From: Spongilla lacustris
Taxonomy: Eukaryota > Porifera > Demospongiae > Spongillida > Spongillidae
Direction: 5' to 3'
NCBI GenBank assembly: GCA_949361645.1
Contig: OX442433.1
Span: forward strand, 1,334,973-1,398,972
Length of the DNA: 64,000 nt
How positions within the stretch are numbered: position 1 is the first letter of the stretch; each line of letters opens with the position of its first letter. A program made the position numbers and the translations under genes. Below, piece by piece: positions 22,840-33,662 of the stretch. Below the pieces are notes generated by a model. That model was not told where the DNA came from. It made no database searches and saw nothing but the letters and a program-made list of their open reading frames with translations.

Positions 22840-24129
22840 CCTGTTTATGTTCCTATGCTTCTGGTAAGTACATTTGAGAGTGGGCGATGGGCATGTAGGT
22901 TTGGAGAGTGGCCAAATGGGTGATAGAAGATGTATTATTCATTCACTTCCTGGAGTCAGATTGTATCTATTGCTACATGAATACAACTCCTAGGAAATGT
23001 ATAACACCCACATTATAGGGTATATGTAACCTGGGTCAGAACAACCCCTTTCATACATGTCATTTTTTATAATTTCAAGAGTCCTCTTCTTTCAAGATAT
23101 GCGCAATATCTGTACCCACTTCTTCAAGGTGAGTTCAAGTCCACACCATAACTGCAAAGGACAATTCTATGCACTTATTCTATGTTGACCAGGTCTAAGA
23201 GGTAGCATTGTTATAGTACAGACAGCACTCATTGTAAAATTAATATGAAGCAGTACTTTTCAAACTATGAAGTTAATTCATAGAGCGCCCAGCCCTTCAG
23301 TTTAACCTCACGGCCCCACCTTGGCTCTCAGCAGTCCTGCATGACCATAACAGAAACCGAAAGGAATTCTTAATACATGTAACCATGGCCCCCCCCCCCC
23401 CCTCCCCTACATGCAATGGCCCCCCCTTCCCTACATGCAATGGCCCACCCCCCTTCCCTACATGCAATGCCCCCCCCTCCCCTAGGCCCCCCTCCCCTAC
23501 ATGCAATGGCCCCCCCTTCCCTACATGCAATGGCCCCCCCTCCATACACCCTCCCCTACAAGCAATGCCCCCCCCTTCCCCTACATGCAATGGCCTCCCT
23601 CCCCTACAAGCAATGGCCCCCCTTCCCCTACATGTAATGGCCCCCCTCCCTTCCCTACATGCAATGGCCTCCCTCCCCTACATGCAATGGCCCCCTCCCT
23701 CCCTCCCCTACATGCAATGGCCCCCCTTCCCTACACCCTCCCCTACATGCAATGGCCCCCATCCTCCCTCCCCCACATGCAATGGCCCCCTCCCTCCCTC
23801 CCCTACATGCAATGGCCCCCCTCCCCTACATGCAATGGCCCCCCCTCCCCTACACCCTCCCCTTCAAGCAATGCCCCCCCCCCCTTCCCCTCCATGAAAT
23901 GGCCCCCCTCCCCTACATGCAATGGCCCCCCCTCCCCTCTCCTCTGCATGACTTTGTGTTCTTCCCAACAGATAAAAGTGATGATGGGGCTGCCCTGTTA
24001 AGCTACACACAGTCTGTGGCTGAGAACCACTATGCTGACATCAGTAGAGAGATGGAGGATGCTGGGTGGACCCTCTCACATCACCTCCTTGGGATGGATG
24101 AATGGCGCTACAGCTGGGAGCATGATTAA
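19410..24129 (+). CDS. RUSF1: RUSF1-like (DUF647) protein, C-terminal half
   Basis: Seven exons join in frame with GT-AG introns: 19410-19480, 20666-20850, 21287-21344, 21630-21712, 22568-22671, 23080-23128 and 23972-24129 (TAA). They encode about 235 aa. Recognisable family blocks are ETLVNLAALFVGLYLTPRVA, FVVFTFLHLFANYRAASVV, METFNKNRL, YKLGVPLAKLL and the C-terminal EDAGWTLSHHLLGMDEWRYS. This is the C-terminal half of the RUS1/RUSF1 (DUF647) family, membrane-associated proteins named after plant root UV-B-sensitive genes. The animal function is not well defined. The N-terminal part of roughly 220 residues should lie upstream, but only 1.5 kb and a 200-N gap separate this from the fibrinogen gene. 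Either sequence is missing in the gap or the gene is truncated. Most of its introns carry a minisatellite or homopolymer tract. Confidence 0.85.
19767..20648. repeat. 16-bp minisatellite in RUSF1 intron
   Basis: About 55 copies of CACACCTGCACATATA. The run of variants beginning at 19801 (CACGCCTGCACATATACACA, then TACATACCTGCACACC and ACTTGCACACATGC) recurs at 20301, exactly 500 bp later, which shows segmental duplication inside the array. Because 16 is not a multiple of 3, all frames stay open and give false long ORFs on both strands. Confidence 0.95.
21345..21416. repeat. Short GT-rich tract in RUSF1 intron
   Basis: GTGTGTGTTGTGTGTG repeats directly after the 21344 exon boundary. Non-coding. 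Confidence 0.85.
21713..22075. repeat. 27-bp minisatellite in RUSF1 intron
   Basis: About 13 copies of a 27-bp unit containing TATGTATACTTCTGCATATT and TATGAGG. It begins immediately at the donor site of the exon ending at 21712, whose GTATGT is also the first word of the repeat. Since 27 is a multiple of 3, it gives periodic open frames that are not genes. Confidence 0.9.
22699..22837. repeat. Poly-G / poly-C hairpin-like element
   Basis: A run of about 34 G (22700-22733) followed by GCCAAGGCCCCC is matched about 75 bp later by GGC and a run of about 27 C (22810-22836). The pair forms an inverted repeat with homopolymer arms and lies 28 bp after a RUSF1 exon. Similar G/C-tract pairs occur at 42236-42470 and at the ends of the 9654-11032 element. 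Confidence 0.8.
23388..23940. repeat. C-rich minisatellite in RUSF1 intron
   Basis: About 25 irregular copies of CCCTACATGCAATGGCCCCC. It ends about 30 bp before the last RUSF1 exon, so it also supplies the C-rich sequence upstream of that acceptor. Confidence 0.9.
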
Positions 24130-24269
24130 CCTAGTTTTGTTAATGCGATGTGCAGTATTGTTAAATTTGAACACTTGAATTAACTAAATTGGGCTTTGCA
24201 GTAGTTTCCTGGTGTCCCAACTCTGTTGATATTTACAAACTCTGCATGTTCGTATTTTTGTGGACTGTT

Positions 24270-24410
24270 TGGGAGAGGTGGGGCAGCCATGCTCCAGTTG
24301 TGGGAGAGGTGGGGCGGCCATGCTCCAGTTGTGGGAGAGGTGGGGCAGCCATGCTCCAGTTGTGGGAGAGGTGGGGCAGCCATGCTCCAGTTGTGAGAGA
24401 GGTGTAATCA
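24270..24410. repeat. 31-bp tandem repeat downstream of RUSF1
   Basis: Four to five copies of a unit containing GTGGGAGAGGTGGGGCAGCC and ATGCTCCAGTT, starting about 140 bp after the RUSF1 stop codon. Confidence 0.9.
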
Positions 24411-25616
24411 TGCTGAGAGTGGTAGATATGGCGAACCGATGTTTGGCATTACCTCATTCAGGCCGGCGCGGGGTGGGTGATTTATAATTATATAATGCGG
24501 AGTTACACTGATATTTTAATATTAATACGTATTGCTGTTCAATATAATACATACATAAAATAATCAATATGCGTCACTTAGCTGTCCTCAAAAACAAGGC
24601 AATCTTCGTAAGTAAATTACCTTTAATAATAATATCTCACTATAAACTTAGTAATTTGAAATCAATGTTATCCATTGCCCTGTGCTATTTAATTATCTCT
24701 AACCTTAATCTTGATCCCGCTTTGAATATGTTGATTTATGAGGGTTTTGATACAATTACTTAACCGTTAAATCTAAGTGGTTAATTCATTTCAGTCATGA
24801 GTTATGCTGATTTAATTAAAAGCGTTGCAGGAACAGTACCATGCATGCGTGTTGCATGTAGAATGTTGTTACCTAGAAGTACACATAGGAAAATCAATAA
24901 TAATAATAAATCAGTTTGTTGCCGGGACATGACACGCTGCACTTTTGTGGTCAAATAATGTATGATTGCTTATACTCAGTGCGCCACATGATCCGTACGT
25001 GGTGTCACTGCAAACTGGACACGTAACCTTATGTCTATAAGTACAGTATTGACTTACTGCCTTTGACTCGAGGCTAACACTGACACCATTTAGTTCCAAA
25101 AAATATATTTCTTGCTCAGCGGGTCAACAGCGACAACGCCATGCTACAAAGCACGCTCACTTATAAAAGATGGTTACAGGATCAGATAACGCGGCAAATT
25201 TCAAAACATGATGCAAGTTCAATTAAATTAAAAATGTATTTGCATTTCTTTCTCGAAGAGATTTATTTATTTATTTTTAGCCCAAGGAGCGATCCCGGTG
25301 ACGCATGACTGAGGCTGCGTGGGAACCCATACATTACGCATACAAGTACAGACCGCAAGTGCGGCTTGCGCTAGCGCTCGGGAGTCTACCGTACCGTATA
25401 CACCAATGTGCAGCTAAATATAGAATCGAGCTCGTACATGTACGTACGTACATATACATTACAATTTACATTTTAATACTAGCGACATATAAAGTAAACT
25501 TTTAATACGATTACGGTACCAGCCACGGGCAGAGATAATTATCTCTGACTCTGGGGTCTATACCGAGCCGACCCAATGCGCAGCTAAATATAGAATCTTG
25601 CTTCATAGTATCAAGT
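24411..25616. other. Intergenic region upstream of GTPase A
   Basis: No gene is visible. Around 24724-24760 the words AATATGTTGATTTATGAGGG and TTAACCGTT also occur at 47023-47060 within the intron of GTPase F, so a small repeat or old duplication is shared. The words CAGCTAAATATAGAATC occur twice, at about 25411 and 25581. The second copy is only about 25 bp upstream of the start codon of gene A, so the pair may reflect a duplicated promoter-proximal segment. Confidence 0.4.
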
Positions 25617-27571
25617 ATGTCTACCGAACCGCCCCACTACAAAGTGATCCTTGCAGGCACCTTGGGCGTTGGAAAGACGACGATATACGATGTTGTCAAG
25701 AAACAATGGTCCGAGGGGAGCGGGGAAATATCCAAATGGACCCACCATGTAGAGGTGAACGATACGAAGGGAGTGAAGGTCAGCGAGGAGGGCTTAAGGT
25801 GGGCTTAAGGCGGGCTTGCTATCGTTTCTCCCCACCCTCCCTTTTTGTATACATTTTAATATATATGCACACCAGCTGTTATAAAAGTGAGTACATGTAC
25901 ATGTTGAACTAAAATATTCTAGTCCAGTTATGGAAAGGGAGGAAGGGGGGGGGGGGGGGGGGGGGGGGGGGAGGGACAAACAGGAGGGAGTAGAGAAAGG
26001 ATGGAAATGGAGGGTGGGAGTGGAGAGAGGAGCTAGGGGGAGAGGGAGGGTAGGAGAGGGAGAGGATGGAGGAGTTGGTTCAAGCTAGCTAAGGGAGGTA
26101 TCGGGAGGTCCAAAGGAGCAGCCATACTATATCTCGATCACTACAGTGTTGGATTGATACGTAGCTATTACCCATGGGTGGTAGTTGTCATGTACTTAGC
26201 AGACTTGTAATGAATGCATTTTCGTGCCTTCTTCCCAGGCCATGCTCCTTTAGTCGTGTGTCTGACCTCTTTGCAATGAACAGCCCAAGTTTTCATATGT
26301 GGTGGTTCATCTGTTTGTCCTGGTGGGGGAAGGTTTATACTGAAGTGTCCAGACAGACAATGGCCTTTGGTGGTTTAGCATTGCGTGGTCAATGTGGTCA
26401 TAATTACAAGGCTATCTATATACAACTGATGTAATGATGTGCCTTGAGAGGACAAACTTGGTCCTATAATTATCTTTTTTTAAACTATTAACTGAACGCT
26501 TGAGTAGTCAGTTGTGTGCAAAAATGTATCCTGTAGAGTTCATTTCCAGAAGATGACATGGTGTGCACCCTCTGCAACAGAAAAGATATCACCAGCACTA
26601 GCATACTACAGGGTACTGTAGTGACTGAAATAATTTATAAATAACATTTTTAAATCTTGAGGATGGGTGGTAGAGCTTTCGTGAGAAAGAATGTTTTATC
26701 ACTCTAGGGCTCTAGGGGGGTCAATGTAATTATGACCACATTGACCATGTAATGCTAAACCTGTACTAATGGCTTTCAAATGCAAATCCTGAGAAAAATG
26801 GATTAGAGTTTACAGCATGGTAACATGGATCTGCTTTTATGTTTAGTCAGACAGTACACTTTATCAGTACATTGATCAATATAGGCAACTCATTTGCAAT
26901 TTTCAAGAGTCGCTGTATTGTAACAGCAATCGTTCGTAAGCGTACTATGGCAAGGATCGAGGTAAACTGTACTACAACAGGTACTATAACATACAGCCAT
27001 CATTGACCCCCCTAGAGCCCTAGAGTGATAAAACTGCACCAAGCACACTTTAGATGCACCATTTCTGTTCTCCAATGCCCAGGTCACACTCTGGGACACT
27101 ACCAGGATGGAGAGCCATGGAGTAAGGTGTATGACAAGGAACTACTTTGCCAACTGCAATGGCGTTATCCTGGTGTGTGATCAGAGCAAGCTTACGACGC
27201 TGCAAGATCTCTCTGGGTGGATCCAGGCTGTGAATGAGAACAGCTACACCTGCAAACCGATGTTCACGCTGTGGTGCAATGCAACAGACCAGTACAGAGG
27301 CGTTGAAGTCACTGATGAGCTAATAGAATCGTTCGTAAAAGAATACAACGTGTGCTCCTACACACTGCTTCCAGACATGAATGTGGCAGTTATTAAGAGT
27401 TACAGGGATCTCATTGAGAAAATATATCTGTACGTAAGCAATCAAGCTGACGATGAGGGCAGGGGCTCAGGAATATATACAGTCTGTTCATCTTTGCCAA
27501 AGGACCTGACCAAGAAGTGTGTAAGCCTTACCCAGGATAACAAGGACACCAGGTGGTGCCCCTGCTCCTGA
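25617..27571 (+). CDS. Atypical small GTPase A (degenerate G motifs)
   Basis: Two exons: 25617-25778 and 27083-27571, phase 0, about 216 aa. Exon 1 has the P-loop GTLGVGKTT at residues 14-22. Exon 2 opens VTLWDTTRMESHG, where relatives have LWDTGGLE: the G3 glycine is lost and the Gln61 position is Met. The NKxD position reads CNATD, and no SAK (G5) motif is present. This paralogue may bind nucleotide poorly or not at all. The tail ends in CPCS, which could act as a prenylation box. The first donor is GTCAGC, a weak site chosen because it keeps frame and matches the intron position in the five paralogues. Gene A is tail-to-tail with gene B. No strict family name fits beyond Rab/Ras-like; function unknown. 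Confidence 0.7.
25946..25971. repeat. Poly-G tract in intron of GTPase A
   Basis: A run of about 25 G within purine-rich DNA (GGGAGGG words continue to about 26110). Confidence 0.9.
26366..27033. repeat. Two nested inverted-repeat pairs in intron of A
   Basis: Pair 1: GTGGTCAATGTGGTCATAAT near 26385-26404 against its near-complement at about 26725-26750, with flanking GGTTTAGCATT and AATGCTAAACC. Pair 2: TTTTATCACTCTAGGGCTCT and on to TCAATG (26694-26726) is matched exactly by its reverse complement at 27001-27033. Pair 2 is a perfect 33-bp inverted repeat with a spacer of about 275 bp, ending 49 bp before exon 2. The arms overlap near 26725, so only one pairing can form at a time. Confidence 0.75.
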
Positions 27572-28083
27572 TGCCACGATCAGCATAAAAATGCCAGTGT
27601 GTTTTATATTTGCATCTGTCATGACAAATTTTGTCAATGTTTGGTTTGTCCATTCATGTCATGAATATTCACTTCTCCATCCTTATTTAATGTATGCTTT
27701 AAAAAATCATAATGCACTTATTATCAGTTACTTTTAACTGACAAAGGAATAAGAGCAATTATTTATCGAGGTCACTTCATTTGCAAAGATATTAAAAATC
27801 TCTTCGAGAATGTATATTGGACAATCACTATTTAAGATTGATCCTGCAATCATCTCTAATAAGTGAGCATGCTTTGTACCATGGCATTGTTGCTGTTGAC
27901 TTGCTAACGGCCATTCTTTGGAACTGTGTTACAAATTTTCACAAGTTTCCTTTTTGAGATTATCATCCATTTGAGCTCATCTCAAAATTCAAAAACATTA
28001 ATATGTACTTGCACTTTTACTAAAGTTATGATTGGGACTGGGGATGAGGGCAATGGATACTTTGAAATTAATATTGTAGCTTT

Positions 28084-28132
<49 letters not shown>

Positions 28133-28263
28133 GCACCACATAAGAACAAGTAGGTTGCACATTCATTATTTTATAATTTAATTGAACATAATTATACACT
28201 CATTTCCTTAGCACCAGGCCTGTGAAATAAGCTGAATTAAAAACATAACTGTGGCAGCTGATA
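27572..28263. other. A/B tail-to-tail spacer with (CA)n
   Basis: About 690 bp between convergent genes A and B, AT-rich, with a (CA)n microsatellite at 28085-28130. No other feature was seen. Confidence 0.6.
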
Positions 28264-31131
28264 TTAGGGACAGCAGTGAGATCTTTTGGGTGCTGGTGGA
28301 ATGGTGAGAATGGCTGGTGTGTGATTGCCCCTACAAGAAGCTGTGACAGCTTCAGCCACCATATTGAAGCCCTCAATTATCCCATCACCATTTGCAATCG
28401 AGACATTGATCACAAGATTGTCAGGGATGTGCCACTCCCTCCTGAAATCCTGCACAAGGGCCATCTCTGCTGCATCATAGTCCACCACCCACAATGAAAT
28501 CACCAGCTGGTCCCCATGGTCGCTGTACTTCTGTGCGGCTGCTATCCAGTCACCCAAGATGTGGAGTGAGCCTGTCACGTTGCAGTTGGACACCAGTATG
28601 ATCCCATGGCAGTCCTTGAAGTAGCTCCTGGTCATGTTTAGAGTGCCACACCTCTCCATTCCAGCTGTGTCCCACACAGATATCTGAGTTGTGTGCGAGG
28701 AAAGACCAGAACCTTTTCCAAACATCACACAAGTGGTACTTTTTAATTCTAATTGCACTACAGCTAATGGGAATAGTGATGTATTAGAAATAGGCATACA
28801 TGTATGTATTAGCTAAGTAACACCATAATGGAACCTTATCCAACAATACTGGTCTTATGACCTATAACAAGGCAAAATTTTCACTATGCTTACCGATAAT
28901 TGATATGGCTTATAAGGATATGGCTTATGAGACAATCCATAGTAGAGCACCACAACTTTTGCCACGACCCTCTCAAATCCTTTTCATTTTTCAGCAATCT
29001 GATAGGGCTCATTGAGATTAGTTATTATGCACAGTTTCACTTTCGGATACACTTCGGTTAATTGACAATATTTTGTCAACTTCGTAAGCGCCACGAAATT
29101 TTGTGATCACTATGACTGTTTTGCAAAGCTACAGTAATGTGTCCATAAGGTTTTGATTGAAACTGTTACTAACACTAGAATGCACTCACCTCATGGGTGT
29201 ACACATATGTATGTGTTGTGTGAAAACCTTAATAAACTTAATATTTTGACTAGTTGTTTTACACTTCTCAAATTATCTCAAAACACCCCTATTCATTTCT
29301 CTATTTCAATTTAACCCCATGACAAGATAGGTTATGAAGTAGTTAATGCATTAAAATTAATTTAGGGTATCCGTTCCGCTAGTAAGTTATAAATTGATTT
29401 GTCGCCATTATGTTTCTTTGAGCTGCCGCTTGACCACAAAGTTTACACAGACGTAACGATGCAGACGTAACTACGATAGAAGGGCGTAGCCCAAGTTGCA
29501 AAAGAACGGGAAGGTCACGTTGCACGCTGCGCTACGCTTGCTAATATGCACTTTTAGCACGCATGACACTTCAATCCCGATACAACAATAGTAGCGCTCT
29601 ATAAAGCATAGCAAAACTGTACGTGCTTTATTTATCTACTCATATACATGTGCACAAAGGATCACACCATATGTGTAGTGCTGTAGCAAAAAAAAAAACT
29701 AACTGCTCAGTCCAACTTGAAGGGCTCTTCGAGCGATACAGTTAGTATCACTAAGCCTGTAGCCTGTAGCAGTGGGGGTCAATGACCCCCACTGCTACAG
29801 GCTTAGTGATACTGTATCGCTCGAAGAGCCCTTCAAGTTGGACTGAGCAGTTAGTTTTTTTTTTTGCTACAGCACTACACATATGGTGTGATCCTTTGTG
29901 CACATGTATATGAGTAGATAAATAAAGCACGTACAGTTTTGCTATGCTTTATAGAGCGCTACTATTGTTGTATCGGGATTGAAGTGTCATGCGTGCTAAA
30001 AGTGCATATTAGCAAGCGTAGCGCAGCGTGCAACGTGACCTTCCCGTTCTTTTGCAACTTGGGCTACGCCCTTCTATCGTAGTTTCGTTACGTCTGTGTA
30101 AACTTTGTGGTCAAGCGGCAGCTCAAAGAAACATAATGTTTTTGACACAAATCAATTTATAACTTACTAGCGGAACGGATACCCTAAATTAATTTTAATG
30201 CATTAACTACTTCATAACCTATCTTGTCATGGGGTTAAATTGAAATAGAGAAATGAATAGGGGTGTTTTGAGATAATTTGAGAAGTGTAAAACAACTAGT
30301 CAAAATATTAAGTTTATTAAGGTTTTCACACAACACATACATATGTGTACACCCATGAGGTGAGTGCATTCTAGTGTTAGTAACAGTTTCAATCAAAACC
30401 TTATGGACACATTACTGTAGCTTTGGAAAACAGTCATAGTGATCACAAAATTTCGTGGCGCTTACGAAGTTGACAAAATATTGTCAATTAACCGAAGTGT
30501 ATCCGAAAGTGAAACTGTGCACAATAACTAATCTCAATGAGCCCTATCAGATTGCTGAAAAATGAAAAGGATTTGAGAGGGTCGTGGCAAAAGTTGTGGT
30601 GCTCTACTATGGATTGTCTCTTATATGTAGAAGATAATGTTCCACACAGACTGGGGACCCGACTGATGGTTGTACTATCATGATAGTTAAATTCGAGTAC
30701 ATGCAAGAAAAATCGTATTAACAAAAGCAGTTTAAAATAAAGTGGAGTCATACCCTCGCGCAATATCGTATCTATAGATACATGTAGTTCAGGGCAGAGG
30801 CGCATACATAACCGCGCCCGAAGGGGTGTGTCCACCCTTACTTATAGCTGAAATGGTGACGGGAGCACACCTCCAGGGAATTGCACGCCCTACGACTACG
30901 AGCGGTTTAAGTGCAAGCAACCTCCATATTCAGTGCATCTATCTTGGGTTGGCTTACCTTGGCCACTGTACCATGCGACTCCATCATAGTCACGAATTGA
31001 TGACGATTGTTGCTAATGGAATCGGACACTTCACTTGCACTTTCTGCCGTTGGTAGTTGTCTTTTGAGATATGAAAATATACTTGTCTTACCAACTCCAT
31101 GTCGTCCAGCAAATATCAGCGAGTATTCCAT
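28264..31131 (-). CDS. Atypical small GTPase B (lost G4/G5)
   Basis: Minus strand, two exons: 30958-31131 and 28264-28683, phase 0, about 197 aa. Exon 1 starts MEYSLIFAGRHGVGKTS, an intact Walker A, with His at the Ras Gly12 position. Exon 2 opens ISVWDTAGMERCG, so G3 keeps DTAG but Gln61 is Met. Where relatives have WGNKxD and VSAKTG it has WVVDYDA and VSIANGDG. G4 and G5 are therefore lost while the fold around them is retained (HGIILVSN, IPDNLVINVS). It ends in HCCP, a Rab-like double-cysteine tail. The donor GTAAGC is strong. The 2.27-kb intron contains the large palindrome at 28929-30620. Its start lies 103 bp from that of gene C in divergent orientation. Confidence 0.75.
28929..30620. 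mobile_element. 1.7-kb near-perfect palindrome (fold-back element)
   Basis: The left arm (28929-29781) and right arm (29783-30620) are reverse complements with only small indels, centred at 29782 in GGGGGTCAATGACCCCC. The ends are GAGACAATCC and GGATTGTCTC, flanked by TTAT on both sides (28925-28928 and 30621-30624), consistent with a 4-bp target-site duplication. No open frame of note is present in the arms. Left-arm differences include an extra TGCAGACGTAAC near 29462 and a duplicated CCTGTAG near the centre. I infer a fold-back transposon or a palindromic duplication. It lies wholly within the intron of GTPase B. Confidence 0.8.
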
Positions 31132-31234
31132 AATTTAATAATTAATTTTTAAAAATTTAATATACTTAAAATTAATCATTTTATTGTTTACGGTAAGAGC
31201 CGTGCCTCCCGCGTATATTCGAAAATTGCACGGC
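31132..31234. promoter_or_regulatory. Candidate bidirectional promoter of GTPases B and C
   Basis: Only 103 bp separate the start codons of divergent genes B (31131, minus) and C (31235, plus). The left two thirds is very AT-rich (TTAATAATTAATTTTTAAAA) and the part next to C is GC-richer. No canonical TATA box can be assigned with confidence. If the start Met of C is the upstream in-frame codon at 31184, the spacer shrinks to about 50 bp. Confidence 0.55.
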
Positions 31235-31604
31235 ATGGCTGCATACACGGTCGTCCTCGCAGGAATGTTCGGGGTTGGCAAGACCTCCGTTTTCCGTCGG
31301 CTAGTGTACGACAAGTACGTGGCAGAAGATGAAATGGCAACGACCTCGAGGAATTCAACATTGGAGAAGCACACTTACCAAACTTGCGTCGGCGATAACT
31401 CTTCTCCAGTAACGGTTCGTCAAGAGTCCAAAAATTGCTTATCTTAACGGATTATGTGTAGTGTGAGATTTGTTTTCAGTGGCTGGCGGGGTGGGAGAGG
31501 TGTGTGGGATTCAGTGTGTACACAGCCTGACCAAAGCTGCTTGATCAGTAGAAGGGATACAATGGAGGTTAGCTTGGTCCCTGGTTTTTTTTTTTTTTTT
31601 TGGT

Positions 31605-31636
<32 letters not shown>

Positions 31637-33624
31637 TATGGTTTCTAGCTTGGTCCCTTGTGGAATGAGGGAAGTAGGGAAGTAAAATGGCGGCTACCTT
31701 GGTCCCTTATAGGGAGAGCCCAGGGCCATTGCATCACTTTGCACAACAGAGCCATCTGGACATTAGCATTCATGGTACGAGCATCATGGACACATGCATA
31801 AGTCTAGCTGATACTGATATGAAAAATTGCATGCAGACTTGTGCCGTTATGGATGTGTACAAGAGTGTGAAGAACTTTTGCTGTCCGTAATGGATGTGGT
31901 GCATATATGGATGGTGGCGTGTGTAGGAATGATTGGGGTGGGGGAGGGGTGTACGAGGGTGTGCGCGTCCTCACACATTCCATAGCCTGTAGCATTGGAT
32001 GGGTTTTTAAAAATTACTTTGGTAATGATTAAGTACTATCTATTGTGCATCATAGCAGATGTCCTGCAACAGGATATTGTTTAAAACATGTTCAGTCTAC
32101 TACGCCACTTGTCTTTATTGTTTTGTTAGTATTCTTGTTGTGGGAAGAAGTTATAACCTAATGTAGTTAACAAAATTAATAATGCTTCATAAAAAATAGT
32201 TTTTCAGTGCTACTAAATTCAAACTGCTGTGTAACAAAACATGAGCTCACCAGTGTACTTGAATTTGGAGGGGTTTTGAAATTTTATGAATTCCAAACAC
32301 AATCATTGTTCGTTTGCATACATGTTGTTTGGGAGTTTATATTCATCTAGCAGCACAAATTGTTGCACATATCATACCTTGTAAGCTAGCAACTGATTGA
32401 TTACACCTTGCAAAACCTGGGTAGATGGGTAGGATGGTTAGATGAGTAGGATGGTTTGGTTTGCATTATTTCTGTTGATAGGAAAGAACTTTGATGTAAC
32501 AGCAAATAGTTTGGAGATTGACAGTAAAAAAATTAAATTTCTGGTAGCTGGGATTCCTCCTATTTGGACTGACTTGTTGCACCATCCTACTTATTCTTCA
32601 TGTATGGGAAATAATAGATGGACTTGCACTAAAACAGTCCAAGTCAAGAGGCTTGCTAGATTACAGCAGATCTATTATCGTGCATCTACTGTACAAATGC
32701 ATCCACATGTAACTCATCCCCAGACCACTACATGCACCTCGTCTCCATACCACTACATGTACCTCATCCCCAGACCACTACATGTGCCTTATCCTTAGAC
32801 CACTACATGTACCTCATCCCCAGACCACTACATGTACCTCATCCCCAGACCACTACATGTGCCTTATCCACCCCACTAGATGCACCCCATCCCCAGACCA
32901 CTACATGCACCTCATCCCCAGACCATTACATGTACCTTATCCTTAGATCACTAAATGTACCTTATCCCCAGACCCCACTGTATGTACCTCATTCCCAGAC
33001 CACTACATGTACCTCATTCTCAGACCACTACATGTACCTTATCCTTAGACCCCGCCACATGTACCTCATCCCCAGACCACTACATGTACATAAAGGGAAT
33101 TCTCAGCTTGATCATATGAAGCACATGACTACAATATGCAAACTATATCAGTATTCATAGCAGATGCTATGTACATAACTGGTTTACTCACTCATGTAGA
33201 GGGGAAAATCTGGATCAGGCATCTTCAATTGCCACCTTCTTCCTGGCCACACTCACATTAGTAACCACTTAGTGACAAAACATTATGGTTTATAATAAAG
33301 ACTGATAAGTACTGATACAGAACCAATGCAGTACTGATACAGAACCAATGCAGTACTGATACAGTATGATACAGTCAGTACCTGTGCAATGATTTTGGCA
33401 TGGCATTCACCATATAAAATCACACATTGTGCTACAATGAACATGTGGAAATTGCAGGATTGGTCTATGCTATTTGTATTTGAGCTAGCAAAAATAGCCG
33501 GCTACATTTACAGCTTTCGTAGCATACCTTATCAGCCTGTGCAACCAGTGAATACGTTATACTTGGGCACGTGAGTTTAAAAATATTTTATTTCTGCCTG
33601 GAGCAGTATGGTTGACTTGCACGT

Positions 33625-33662
<38 letters not shown>

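Noticed and set aside
23385..24129. Pro-rich frames before the last RUSF1 exon
   Set aside because: Translation of the C-rich minisatellite. Only the part from 23972 continues the RUSF1 family sequence.
28929..30620. Palindrome as a plain assembly artefact
   Set aside because: The arms differ by several small indels, and both flanks carry TTAT, which argues for a real element. It is not ruled out without long reads.
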